A stretch of DNA of 41,587 nt, taken from Longimicrobium sp. (GTDB lineage: Bacteria; Gemmatimonadota; Gemmatimonadetes; Longimicrobiales; Longimicrobiaceae). Below, in pieces: positions 1 through 12,656 of this stretch. The stretch's first letter is position 1; every line of letters begins with the position of its first letter. The notes below the pieces were generated by a model that had not been told where the DNA came from, did no database searches, and saw only the letters and a list, made by a program, of their open reading frames with translations. Location of the stretch: contig DASUYB010000208.1 in the NCBI GenBank assembly GCA_036377595.1, positions 1 to 41,587 of the forward strand. Direction: 5' to 3'. Both the position numbers and the translations under genes were made by a program.

Positions 1-78
1 GCGCTCGCCCTCGACCAGCTGGAGGTAGCGGGCGTCGGGGCCGCGCTTGCGGGGTGAGACGACCTCGCGCAGGTACAT
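1..78 (-). CDS. Probable transposase, IS1634-like, N-terminal fragment (runs off left edge)
   Basis: Only 26 codons are visible, from an ATG at 78 down to the window edge. The residues (MYLREV, then a basic stretch, then RYLQLVEGER) resemble the opening beta-strand of IS1634/IS4-type DDE transposases, in which a short 'YLQLVE' strand follows the start. No catalytic residue lies in the window, so activity cannot be judged. The bases just upstream form an inverted repeat that could belong to the end of the element. A different protein with a similar N-terminus is possible. Confidence 0.5.
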   Translation of the reverse strand, partial: MYLREVVSPRKRGPDARYLQLVEGER

Positions 79-80
79 GT

Positions 81-107
81 GCAACAGGATAGGTGCATGC
101 CTGTTGC
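81..107. repeat. Inverted repeat upstream of the transposase start
   Basis: GCAACAGG (81-88) and CCTGTTGC (100-107) are perfect inverted arms separated by 11 bases, starting 3 bases upstream of the transposase ATG. This may be part of an insertion sequence end or a hairpin in the transposase leader. The outer IS boundary was not located. Confidence 0.4.
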
Positions 108-176
108 TGAGTCAATGCACATCGAAAATCCGTGTACAACAAAAAATCGGTAAATCCAGTGTTTTGAGCGCGAAAA

Positions 177-202
177 ACCCAGGATTGGCGCCAATCCTGG
201 GT
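177..202 (-). terminator. Rho-independent terminator (minus strand), second of a tandem pair
   Basis: A perfect 26-bp palindrome, beginning ACCCAGG and ending CCTGGGT, is followed on the minus strand by TTTTTCG. It lies beyond the terminator at 257-287 and would serve as a backup stop for the gene at 305-574. Confidence 0.6.
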
Positions 203-256
203 CTCGCATGTAGCCGGAACTGTCGAACGCCTGCTGTGAGAGGCCTCAAGAAAAGC

Positions 257-287
257 GGGCGCCGCACGAGATCCTCGTGCGGCGCCC
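257..287 (-). terminator. Rho-independent terminator (minus strand)
   Basis: Arms GGGCGCCGCACGAG (257-270) and its exact complement (274-287) enclose a 3-base loop. On the minus strand the stem is followed by GCTTTTCTTG. It sits 17 bases beyond the stop of the small gene at 305-574, which supports that gene as a real transcription unit. Confidence 0.8.
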
Positions 288-304
288 GTCGATTCTCAGC
301 GCGA

Positions 305-574
305 TCAGGCTGTGGATTCGGGAGGCCGGCCGAGGTCGCGCTTCCCGAGGCGGCCGATCTCGATGTGGACCTTGGTCAGGTCGCCGGACAGGTCGGTGAT
401 CTTCTCGGTCAGGTCCAGCACGGCGCGCACGCCGTCGCCCCACACCTCGGCCACGTAGCGGTCGCCGGCCTTGAACATCACCCGCTGTGCCTCCTCCAGC
501 GTCTGGATGGCCTCCCACAGCATCTCGCGGGCGCGCTCCAGGTGCTCGTTCGCGTTGGGCTCGTGCTCGGACAT
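305..574 (-). CDS. Small helical hypothetical protein (89 aa)
   Basis: An 89-residue soluble protein with no recognised family. From about residue 8 to 80 it is almost continuously helix-forming and charged (HLERAREMLWEAIQTLEEAQ), with heptad-like spacing that suggests a short coiled coil or helical hairpin. There is no signal peptide, Cys pair or membrane segment. Two strong terminators lie directly downstream, so it appears to be expressed from its own unit. The intergenic gap to the toxin gene at 664 is short. Function is unknown. A structural or adaptor role would fit the helical content but is only a guess. Confidence 0.65.
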   Translation of the reverse strand: MSEHEPNANEHLERAREMLWEAIQTLEEAQRVMFKAGDRYVAEVWGDGVRAVLDLTEKITDLSGDLTKVHIEIGRLGKRDLGRPPESTA

Positions 575-663
575 GCGCGGTGGAACGAGGTGGGCGGGAA
601 ACGTTCGGCCATCTACAACCTAGCGCCTCGCGCCGATGCCGTCACGATGCGCACGCCACCGCG

Positions 664-1044
664 TCACTTCACGTACGGCTGTACGGTCACGAGGCCCGGC
701 ACCGAACGGAAGTGCTTCACGTTGAACGTACACAGCTCGGCTCCGATCTCGATCGCCGTCGTCGCGATGAGCGAATCGAGCAAGCCGAGGCTTTGCGACA
801 GGTGAAGGGTGGAGAAGATCGTGAGCGCTCTCGCGCAGCTTTCACGATCCGGCCAGACCACCGGCATCCGCGAGACGAATCGCAGCGCCCGTTCTACTTC
901 ACGCGTGTTCCTCGCCGACTGTACCAGCTCCATGACCACGAAGCCCGGAACCGCGGGCGATTCCGGGAGCGAGTAGAGCCATTCCGCAGCCGGCGCATAG
1001 CCACGCTGAACGTCGATGAGAACGTCGGTATCCAGCAGGTACAC
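664..1044 (-). CDS. vapC: VapC-type PIN-domain toxin
   Basis: A 126-residue PIN-domain protein of normal VapC length. VapC toxins are Mg-dependent ribonucleases that cut tRNA or rRNA and are neutralised by VapB. The N-terminal LLDTDVLID places the first acidic residues (Asp5 and Asp7 region), a Glu lies in VVMELVQSA, and later acidic residues in LGLLDSLIATTA complete the usual quartet. The C-terminal ELCTFNVKHF matches the typical 'TxNxxHF' end of PIN toxins. The start is a GTG at 1044, two bases after the antitoxin stop, so the pair is translationally linked. The pairing with 1047-1322 makes the call firm, but the target RNA cannot be inferred. Confidence 0.85.
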   Translation of the reverse strand: MYLLDTDVLIDVQRGYAPAAEWLYSLPESPAVPGFVVMELVQSARNTREVERALRFVSRMPVVWPDRESCARALTIFSTLHLSQSLGLLDSLIATTAIEIGAELCTFNVKHFRSVPGLVTVQPYVK

Positions 1045-1046
1045 GG

Positions 1047-1322
1047 CTATTCGCGGATCCGGCGCTCCGCCCGCCGCCGCAGCTCTCGCGCGTACTCCAC
1101 CGAATCGGTGATGTCCGGCCGATCGCCGATCAAACCTTCACGCCTCCAGAAGTCGACCAGCTCCGCACCGGTCCGGGCAATCGGGCTCTCGTCAGCAGAA
1201 ACGCGGCCCTCCGCCAGCACGCGAAGCGCATATTCCTCGAGAGGGATCCCGAGCTCGGCGGCCTCGGCAGCCAGAGCGCGCTCGAGCTCGTTGGGCAGAT
1301 CAAGGGTGAGGGTCACGTCCAT
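1047..1322 (-). CDS. vapB: VapB-type antitoxin
   Basis: A 91-residue protein just upstream of the PIN toxin. The N-terminus (VTLTLDLPNELERALAAEAAELG) has the beta-strand then two-helix pattern of ribbon-helix-helix antitoxins, which dimerise on their own promoter. The C-terminal half (roughly residues 50-91) is acidic then Arg-rich and would wrap the toxin. ATG at 1322 is chosen because the RHH strand begins immediately after it; longer readings in this frame are the shadow of the aminotransferase. The stop TAG is followed by two bases and then the toxin GTG. Autorepression is expected for the family, but no operator was resolved. Confidence 0.8.
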   Translation of the reverse strand: MDVTLTLDLPNELERALAAEAAELGIPLEEYALRVLAEGRVSADESPIARTGAELVDFWRREGLIGDRPDITDSVEYARELRRRAERRIRE

Positions 1323-1408
1323 CCTCCATCGGACTTGTTCCTGCCATCCGGACGGTGCTCGCCAAGGTGACAATTGTAATCTGCCGGCCTCGTGCCCATC
1401 CGTCCATC

Positions 1409-2722
1409 TCACCGCCGCGCCAGCGTCGCCAGCCGTTCGGCGGCGGCGGTGAGGGTCGCGTCGGTCTTGCAGAAGCAGAAGCGCACCTGGCGGTCGCCGC
1501 CCAGCTCGCGCGCGTGGTCGGCGAAGTAGAACGACGAGCCGGGTACCACCGCCACCCCCACGTCGCGCACCAGCCAGCGGGTGAACTCCACGTCGTCCGC
1601 GTGCCCCAGGTGCGCGAACGGGGTGATGTCGGTCATCACGTAGTACGCCCCGTCGGGGTCGGTGAACGCGAACCCGGCCTCGCGCAGCGCGCCGCACAGG
1701 AAGTCGCGCCGGCGGCGGTAGGCGGCCTGCAGCTCGTCGTAGTACTCGCGCGACATCCGCAGCGCGTGCGCGCCCGCGGCCTGCAGCGGCGCCGCCGCGC
1801 CCACCGTCAGGAAGTCGTGCACCTTGCGGATCCCGCTCGTGATCTCCGCCGGCGCGATCGCCCATCCCACCCGCCACCCGGTCACCGAGTACGTCTTCGA
1901 CATCGAGTTGATCACCACCGTCCGCTCGCGCATCCCCTCCATCTGCGCCATGGAGATGTGCTCGCAGGGCCGCTCGCCGGCCGGGTAGAGGATGTGCTCG
2001 TAGATCTCGTCCGAGAAGCAGAGCACGTCGTGCTCCACGCACAGCCCGGCGATGAACTCCATCTCCTCGCGGCTGAACACCTTCCCCGTGGGGTTGTTGG
2101 GGTTGCAGAGGATGATGGCGCGCGTGCGGTCGGTGAACGCGGCGCTCAGCTCGTCGCGGTCGAAGCTCCAGTCGGGCCACCGCAGCGGCACGTAGCGCGG
2201 CGTGGCATCGGCGAGGATGGCGTCCGGCCCGTAGTTCTCGTAGAAGGGCTCGAAGACGATCACCTCGTCGCCCGGGTCCACCGTGGCCATCATCGCCGCG
2301 ATCATCGCCTCGGTCGAGCCGCAGGTGACCACGATCTCGCGCTCGGGGTCCACGTCCAGCCCCAGGTGCCAGCCCGCTTTATCGGCGATGGCGTCGCGCA
2401 GGTCCTTGGAGCCCCAGGTGATGGCGTACTGGTTGACGTCGGCGGCGATGGCGCGCGCGGCCGCCTCCTTGATCGCCTCGGGCGCGGCGAAGTCGGGGAA
2501 GCCCTGCGACAGGTTCACCGCGCCGTGCTTCAGCGCCTCGCGCGTCATCTCGCGGATCACCGACTCGGTGAAGCGCGCGGCCTTGCGCGACACGCGCGCG
2601 TGCGGACTCAGGAGCGTGGACATTCGGGTCTTGTGGATGGGGAGGATGGACGACGCTCGACCGGTCCCGAACCTTCGCACCGTCGTCGCGCGGAAGCAAG
2701 TCGCCATCACCGCGTCCACCAC
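1409..2722 (-). CDS. PLP aminotransferase of the kynurenine / glutamine transaminase K type
   Basis: A fold-type I, class I/II aminotransferase of 437 aa. Family hallmarks are NLSQGFPDF (about 70-78), as in kynurenine aminotransferase/cysteine conjugate beta-lyase enzymes, NPNNPTG (207-213), the cofactor-binding Asp in SDEIYE (238), and SMSKTYSVTGWRVGW with the Schiff-base Lys276. Likely reactions are transamination of kynurenine, methionine or aromatic amino acids; the substrate is not decided by sequence. The start is ambiguous. GTG at 2722 has an excellent AAGGAGG seven bases upstream, whereas ATG at 2623 (MSTLLSPHARVS) begins where homologues normally begin but has no ribosome site. The 2722 start adds a 33-residue Arg-rich extension. 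It is divergent from acetyl-CoA synthetase. Confidence 0.85.
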   Translation of the reverse strand: MVDAVMATCFRATTVRRFGTGRASSILPIHKTRMSTLLSPHARVSRKAARFTESVIREMTREALKHGAVNLSQGFPDFAAPEAIKEAAARAIAADVNQYAITWGSKDLRDAIADKAGWHLGLDVDPEREIVVTCGSTEAMIAAMMATVDPGDEVIVFEPFYENYGPDAILADATPRYVPLRWPDWSFDRDELSAAFTDRTRAIILCNPNNPTGKVFSREEMEFIAGLCVEHDVLCFSDEIYEHILYPAGERPCEHISMAQMEGMRERTVVINSMSKTYSVTGWRVGWAIAPAEITSGIRKVHDFLTVGAAAPLQAAGAHALRMSREYYDELQAAYRRRRDFLCGALREAGFAFTDPDGAYYVMTDITPFAHLGHADDVEFTRWLVRDVGVAVVPGSSFYFADHARELGGDRQVRFCFCKTDATLTAAAERLATLARR

Positions 2723-3031
2723 ACGGATGCCTCCTTACGCGACGTAATATTGGTTGATCCGGAAGTCCGCGGAGGCGGACTGTGTGCCGTTGTAGCCGCG
2801 GTTTCAGCCTCATCGTCCTCCCCCTGGTTCCCCCGTCGTCTTTCCCTCGATCGCGGTCGATCCCCGTTTCGATCAGCCCCGTTCCGGATCGTGATCCCCA
2901 TCCCCCGCAGCGCGACTGCCTGATTGCGCCCCGGCGAGGGACTTGCGGCGTGGCTCGCGCGGGACGCATCATCCGTCCCCCTGATCCCGATCGAACCGAA
3001 CGACCCTTCGCCGCGCGGCCGGAGACCCACG
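2723..3031. promoter_or_regulatory. Divergent intergenic region between aminotransferase and acs
   Basis: This 309-bp gap must hold promoters for both flanking genes. Visible are the minus-strand ribosome site AAGGAGG at about 2730-2736, an AT-rich core around 2743-2752 (TAATATTG), a small hairpin AGTCCGC-GGAG-GCGGACT (2764-2781), and a pyrimidine-rich, C-tract leader from 2810 to 2920 leading to acs. No confident -35/-10 pair could be assigned. No gene was seen in it. Confidence 0.4.
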
Positions 3032-5050
<2,019 letters not shown>

Positions 5051-5076
5051 TCACTTCAGGAGTGGAGATAAGTAAG

Positions 5077-5110
5077 GAGGCGCCGACGCGAAGTCGGCGC
5101 CTCTTCTTCA
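5077..5110 (+). terminator. Rho-independent terminator after acs
   Basis: GAGGCGCCGAC (5077-5087) pairs with GTCGGCGCCTC (5093-5103) around the loop GCGAA, followed by TTCTTC. It lies 26 bases beyond the acs stop. Confidence 0.8.
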
Positions 5111-5142
5111 TTGGGGGCGACACGCAGTCTTGGGAGAGACGT

Positions 5143-5207
5143 CATCCTGAGGCCGGCCAGACCGTAACCGGCGTCTACGCAACCGCTTGCAGGCCGAAGG
5201 ATCTATC
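5143..5207. repeat. Dispersed-type intergenic repeat (single copy here)
   Basis: The stretch starts GTCATCCTGAGG and ends CCGAAGGATCTA, the arrangement I associate with abundant 'GTCATCCTGAG...CGAAGGATCT' intergenic repeats in related high-GC genomes. Only one copy lies in this window, so the repeat status rests on recognition and not on a second copy. Confidence 0.35.
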
Positions 5208-5264
5208 ATCGACGCCGCACGATCATCTCCAACCCGCATCGACACCTGACCGCGGGGATTCGAT

Positions 5265-5852
5265 CTACCGCGGCCGCGAGCTCTGCATCGTCGTGTAGAT
5301 GAAATCTCCCAGCGGCGAGTCGTCCTTGTTCGCCGATGTCCCCGCGGCGTGGAAGACGACCTCGCCCGCGGCCGGATCGGGCGCCGTCCACTCCACCGTC
5401 CACTCGACGCGGCCGGCGGTGGTGAGCTGGATTCCAGGCCGCGTGTGGCTGGCGTACTGCACGCCCGACGGCGCTGCCTTCACCTGCACGCGATCGTCCG
5501 TCGTGCGCAGTGTCCCAGCCTGCTTCCCCGCCGACGGCCCATCCTTGACCCGCGCCGCCAGTTGGAACCCGCCCGCCTGCATCGCCCCGCGCTGCAGCGC
5601 GATGGTGATGCGATACGTCTGCCCCGGCACGTAGCCCTGCGGCAGGCCGGAGATGGTGAGCGATCCGCCCGCCGCGTTCTCCTCCCCATCGAAGTGGCAG
5701 GCGTGGCAGGTCTGCTCGCCGAACCCGCCCGTCCGCGCGAGCGGCGGCCCATCGGGAAACGCCGGTCCGGGGTGATCCGCGCGCCCGATCGACGCCCCGC
5801 CGGCGAGCGCGAACCCGATCGCCCCGGCGAGCAGCGGCACGCGGTACCTCAC
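5265..5852 (-). CDS. Exported CxxCH protein, choice-of-anchor/reeler-like fold
   Basis: A 195-aa exported protein. Residues 1-26 form a signal peptide (YRVPLLAGAIGFALAGGASIGRA). Soon after the cleavage site comes GFGEQTCHACHFDGEEN, a CxxCH heme-c binding motif (about 49-53). The rest is a beta-rich domain (SLTISGLPQGYVPGQTYRIT, then VEWTVEWTAPDPAAGEVVFHAAG) typical of the reeler-like 'choice-of-anchor V' modules that follow such motifs. The start is GTG at 5852, overlapping the upstream stop as GTGA, so it is translationally coupled to the beta-propeller gene. A periplasmic or surface electron-transfer or heme-sensing role is inferred. There is no C-terminal sorting motif in the visible sequence. 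Confidence 0.75.
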   Translation of the reverse strand: MRYRVPLLAGAIGFALAGGASIGRADHPGPAFPDGPPLARTGGFGEQTCHACHFDGEENAAGGSLTISGLPQGYVPGQTYRITIALQRGAMQAGGFQLAARVKDGPSAGKQAGTLRTTDDRVQVKAAPSGVQYASHTRPGIQLTTAGRVEWTVEWTAPDPAAGEVVFHAAGTSANKDDSPLGDFIYTTMQSSRPR

Positions 5853-6826
5853 GGCAGCTTCGCGCGGCCGATGGTGTTGTTGTCCGTGCCGAACCAGATC
5901 TCGCGCGCGGGCCGGTGGAAGAACATGTGCCGCACCACGCCGCCGCCGCTGGGAATCGGAGTGATGCCGAAGAACTGCTCCGTCCGGGGATCGAAGCCGA
6001 CGAAGCGGTTCGGCTGCGCACCTGTCTCTACCGCCCAGATCTTGTCGGTGTCGTCGACCGCCATCGCGTAGGGGCGCGCTTGGGCGCCGCCGGGCATCTG
6101 CCACTCCTTGAACTGCCGCGTGGCCGGGTCGTAGCGCCCGAGGTAGCCGCCCGCGTAGTCCACGTACCACAGCTTCCCGTCCGAGGTGATGCCGATGCGC
6201 CGCCCGCGCGCCGACTCGCGCGGCATCGCCACCTCGGTGAGCTGCATCGTGGCCGGGTCGATGGTGCCCACCTTGTTGGTGCCGAACAGGTTGAACCACG
6301 GCCGCCCGCGCGCGTCCAGCACGATCCCGTACGGCCGCGATCCCGGCGTCGGCATCCGCACCAGCCGCACCTCGCCGCCCGCGCTCATCCGCCCGACGAA
6401 GTTGCCGCCCTGCACGGTGAACCAGAAGTCGCCGTTCGGCGCCTGGATGAGCGTGTGCGGGTCGCGCGCGGCCGCGTCGGGCATGCGGATGATGCGGATC
6501 TGTCCCGTCGCAGGGTCCAGCCGGCCGATCGAGCCGTTCCCGTTCCCCGCATACCACACCGCGCCGTCGCGACCCACGACCAGGTTGTGCGGCAGCGCGC
6601 CGTCCTCGAGCTCGTAGCGACGGAACTGCCCGCTCGCCGGTTCGAGGTAGGCGACGTAGTTCCCCCGCTGCCCCACGAACCACACCCGCCCCTGCCCGTC
6701 CACGTACGGATCGCGCGGCCGGCTCTGCTCCCAGGGCACTGGCCACTCGCGGATCTCGACCTGCTGGTAGGAGCCAGCCGCGACGCTCGCCGCCGAAAGC
6801 GCAAGGATGACGGTTTTGTTCAACAT
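5849..6826 (-). CDS. Exported Vgb-type (virginiamycin B lyase-like) beta-propeller
   Basis: A 325-aa beta-propeller of the streptogramin lyase/NHL-like superfamily. After a signal peptide (MLNKTVILALSAASVAAGS) it carries about seven blade repeats, visible as recurring 'G.vWf...gn.igrldpatg' units: GRVWFVGQRGNYVAYLEP, GAVWYAGNGNGSIGRLDP, GDFWFTVQGGNFVGRM, GRPWFNLFGTNKVGTIDP, GKLWYVDYAGGYLGRYDP, DKIWAVETGAQPNRFVGFDP and REIWFGTDNNTIGRA. True Vgb is a cytoplasmic antibiotic lyase. The export signal and the coupling to a CxxCH protein argue that this one has another, probably periplasmic, role. ATG at 6826 is seven bases from GGAG; the ATG at 6829 is an alternative. Confidence 0.8.
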   Translation of the reverse strand: MLNKTVILALSAASVAAGSYQQVEIREWPVPWEQSRPRDPYVDGQGRVWFVGQRGNYVAYLEPASGQFRRYELEDGALPHNLVVGRDGAVWYAGNGNGSIGRLDPATGQIRIIRMPDAAARDPHTLIQAPNGDFWFTVQGGNFVGRMSAGGEVRLVRMPTPGSRPYGIVLDARGRPWFNLFGTNKVGTIDPATMQLTEVAMPRESARGRRIGITSDGKLWYVDYAGGYLGRYDPATRQFKEWQMPGGAQARPYAMAVDDTDKIWAVETGAQPNRFVGFDPRTEQFFGITPIPSGGGVVRHMFFHRPAREIWFGTDNNTIGRAKLP

Positions 6827-6829
6827 CAT

Positions 6830-7134
6830 AGCTCTCCCGGTTGGATCCATTGGCGAATTCGCGGTGGGGCCGAATGCCTAGGATCCATGATGCTTGCGAA
6901 GCTGCAGATGTCAACCGTTCGGCAGGAGATCAACGCGCAGTTTGATGCGAGGCGAGACTTTGCACCATCGGTAATTAATGCCTCACTGCGAGACGCCCTT
7001 CTCGCTGATGATTCACAGCTTTCGCGAGAAAAACCCATCCACGGAAAATCCGCTGCTGCCGGCCATCTGTTTGTTCGTTCCGCGCCGCCTTTCAAGGGCG
7101 CAGCACCTCCTGCGTTTATCAGGAAGAGCATACC
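6830..7134. other. Intergenic region, 305 bp, no gene seen
   Basis: Less GC-rich than its surroundings, as is the gene that follows. It contains the Shine-Dalgarno sequence AGGAAG about nine bases before the ATG at 7135. It should hold divergent promoters for the flanking genes, but no clear pair of hexamers was found. Reading frames through it are short or are extensions of antisense shadows. Confidence 0.4.
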
Positions 7135-8910
7135 ATGCATACTTCATCGGACAACACCGCCACACTCAACCGCTATCGTGGACCGCGGTCAGCGCTCCGC
7201 GAGATCCCCCGCCTCAAACGGAAAGCCATCCGTCGGGAGGTGTCGTGGTGTACAACCGTTATGGTTGCGACGGTGTCCCTCGTATGCTCGCCGCTCGCGG
7301 CACAACGGCACCAGACGGTGAAGAACCGCTGCAACAACGCGAATGGTGACATCGTTCATGTGCAGTGGCGGCTGAAGGGCGACACGCTTCCCTGCGAGAC
7401 CACGCTGCATACCGGTGCAGTGGTTCGCGTCACGGTACGCGGAGCCAATCCGGCTGTCGCGCAGTACTCGCTCAGATCCGCATCCGTGACAGTCGATTCG
7501 GTCGCGACGGCCCCGCGAGTCCCAGCACCGTCGGATTCATCGACCCAGAGCATTGCGGCCCCGGCTCGCCCGGTGCTTCTAGACAACAACATCCCGCAGC
7601 GACCCGCCTTCCCGATCTTCGTTTCGGTCGCGAATAAGGAAGAGCCGGACACCATGACGAAGCGGGCTCAGAACCGGTATCACATCGTCGAGCATCTCGA
7701 CTTGGCGAACCGGCTTCTGGAGGAGATCGCCAGCGCGAGAGCGGCGAAGCGGCCGGAGATGGACGTCATCTGCGACGGGTATGCTCCCAGGATGAGCACG
7801 CTTACCATGCAACCGAACGACTACTGGGCTGTCGCAGAGAATGCCGTATTTCTTCGGCGGACTGTACGAAACGCACTTAAAGAGGTGCTTCCTCCCGTCC
7901 GGCCGACCCAGTTGCGGAATGCGCAGCGGTGCATCGATGAGCTGACTTCTTCACCAACGTGGGGTGCTTTCATGACACTTGGGGCTGCGACGGCAGGACA
8001 GGCGTACGCGGAGTCCCGGGCGCTGCTACGTAGCTACGTGCAGCGTGCGACACCGCTTCGAGACACCCTGCAAAGCCTCGCGATCTCCACGGCAGGGTGG
8101 GATCCTGGCCAGCAGGAAGCAATCACCAACTACCGGAACGCGCTGCTCGTAAGCCTCACCCAACTGATAAACTCGGCCCAGATCGCGTACGACAACGATT
8201 TCACCTCCGATGGGCTCGCCAGCGTCACGGCCGGGTTGCGGGACGCTGCACGCTGGGCGGACGTGATCGCCCGATCGGACAGCATTGCCATCGTTCAAAC
8301 GACTGTCAGCGGCGGGCGAGGACGCTCGCGAAACCTCGAGTTGGACTGGGTCCCGAACGCGGGGATTCCGAACGCGCAGTCCGGTTCCGAAATCGTACTG
8401 GTTGACCGGTTTCGTGGATTCCTACTGACCGTCACCGGTGCCGCTGGATTCGCGGGAACCCAGGTGCACGATGTGGTGACGCGCGCGGCGTTCACCCCTC
8501 AAGGTGTACTGATCGCGGATTCTCTCGATGTTGTCGAGAACCGTCACCTGGTATGGCGACCGGCGCTTTCCACGGGCCTCTCGTTGAATTGGGTAGCGAG
8601 AAGTGGCTTCTTGGTGGGTCTGGGTACTGAGTTCGCGGTGCTCAGTAGCGACGCCGGCGGTGCCACCACACGGATCGTCGCGCCGGTGTTTCACTTCGGA
8701 CGCGACGATCTGCGGATCTTCGTGGGGAACTTGCTCGGGGGTCAGGATCAGTTCTCTCTGCCACCGAACGTGGATCACCTGCGGATCGCACGCACTGATT
8801 CAATTCCCACGGATCTGGTCGTGCACCGGAGGCGTAACTGGCCTCCGGACTTCTACATTGGAATCGTGGTCGGGTCGAAAAGCCTGAATCCCACGACAAC
8901 CCAGCATTGA
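7135..8910 (+). CDS. Unrecognised large exported protein (591 aa)
   Basis: I do not recognise a family. The start at 7135 has AGGAAG at good spacing. It gives a long basic N-region (residues 1-36, including RLKRKAIRRE), then a hydrophobic core (WCTTVMVATVSLVCS) and a likely cleavage after PLAAQ, near residue 57. A Cys-containing segment follows (KNRCNNANGDIVHVQWRLKGDTLPC). Residues 180-390 are mainly helical, with Cys at the ends of that block. From about 395 the protein becomes beta-rich with alternating hydrophobic residues (FLVGLGTEFAVLSS, APVFHFGRDDLRIFVG, PPDFYIGIVVGSK), which would fit a small outer-membrane barrel. Codon and base use is visibly less GC-rich than in neighbouring genes, suggesting later acquisition. 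Confidence 0.6.
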   Translation: MHTSSDNTATLNRYRGPRSALREIPRLKRKAIRREVSWCTTVMVATVSLVCSPLAAQRHQTVKNRCNNANGDIVHVQWRLKGDTLPCETTLHTGAVVRVTVRGANPAVAQYSLRSASVTVDSVATAPRVPAPSDSSTQSIAAPARPVLLDNNIPQRPAFPIFVSVANKEEPDTMTKRAQNRYHIVEHLDLANRLLEEIASARAAKRPEMDVICDGYAPRMSTLTMQPNDYWAVAENAVFLRRTVRNALKEVLPPVRPTQLRNAQRCIDELTSSPTWGAFMTLGAATAGQAYAESRALLRSYVQRATPLRDTLQSLAISTAGWDPGQQEAITNYRNALLVSLTQLINSAQIAYDNDFTSDGLASVTAGLRDAARWADVIARSDSIAIVQTTVSGGRGRSRNLELDWVPNAGIPNAQSGSEIVLVDRFRGFLLTVTGAAGFAGTQVHDVVTRAAFTPQGVLIADSLDVVENRHLVWRPALSTGLSLNWVARSGFLVGLGTEFAVLSSDAGGATTRIVAPVFHFGRDDLRIFVGNLLGGQDQFSLPPNVDHLRIARTDSIPTDLVVHRRRNWPPDFYIGIVVGSKSLNPTTTQH

Positions 8911-8968
8911 TCCCGGACCGATTGAGGCGAATGGCCGTGAGCACTTCTTCGGTCAGTCCGGAGCGCGT

Positions 8969-10596
<1,628 letters not shown>

Positions 10597-10600
<4 letters not shown>

Positions 10601-10938
10601 GAGGCCCTCCCCGCGTGCCGGCCCACGATCTCGTGCTCGCGCGCGTCGAAGTCGCGTGCGCGGCGGACGTACATCGCCATTACCACCCACGCCATCGCGA
10701 ACTGCGACAGGGCGAAGAGATAGGCCACGTTGATCTCCCCGATCACGTCCTTCTCCATCATCCCCGGGAAGTAGCCCACGAGGACGGGAAGGGCGAAGTA
10801 GTAGACGATGAAGAAGACGGTGGCGGGGAGGATGAACCGCCGCTTGGCGCCGACCAAGTCGCGGAAGGCGGGCTCCGCCTCGATCGCGGGCCAGTCTGGC
10901 GCGGTGGGGGGATGGGGATGCGGCGTGGGATCAGGCAT
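10597..10938 (-). CDS. DUF485 family small membrane protein (YjcH-like)
   Basis: A 113-aa inner-membrane protein with two transmembrane segments (RFILPATVFFIVYYFALPVLVGY and VAYLFALSQFAMAWVVMAMYV) and the DUF485 signature (FRDLVGAKRRFILPATVFF). A Pro/His-rich N-terminal tail of about 20 residues precedes it. DUF485 genes sit directly before actP-type symporters in many bacteria; here the stop overlaps the symporter GTG by four bases. It probably assists assembly or activity of the symporter, but its biochemical role is not established. Confidence 0.85.
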
Positions 10939-11040
10939 CGCGCGCTCCGGCGAGGGTTGGGCGGCGGTCCGTCCTGCACTGGGCTGGAGATTGGGAACGC
11001 ATGGTACGCGCCCGGCCTGTCTTCCACAAGAACGGACGGC

Positions 11041-11117
11041 CTCACGCGGAGACGCGGAGTCGCGGAGAGCTCACCGCACGGGCTGAGTTTCTCCGCGACT
11101 CCGCGTCTCCGCGTGAG
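11041..11117. repeat. Palindromic intergenic repeat, CTCACGC family, copy 1
   Basis: Arms at 11041-11068 and 11090-11117 are a perfect 28-bp inverted repeat with a 21-bp centre. Each arm is built of 8-bp units (ACGCGGAG, ACGCGGAG, TCGCGGAG) and the outer ends are CTCACGC and GCGTGAG. It fills most of the gap between the PBP4-type gene stop and the DUF485 promoter side. The same ends recur at 14319-14392 and 16917-16997. Confidence 0.8.
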
Positions 11118-11144
11118 AGCCGGCGATCTCCGTCGAACGAGCGA

Positions 11145-12652
<1,508 letters not shown>

Positions 12653-12656
<4 letters not shown>

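Noticed and set aside
5849-6826. Antibiotic resistance gene (virginiamycin B lyase)
   Set aside because: The propeller family matches, but the signal peptide and CxxCH partner argue against cytosolic streptogramin lyase function.
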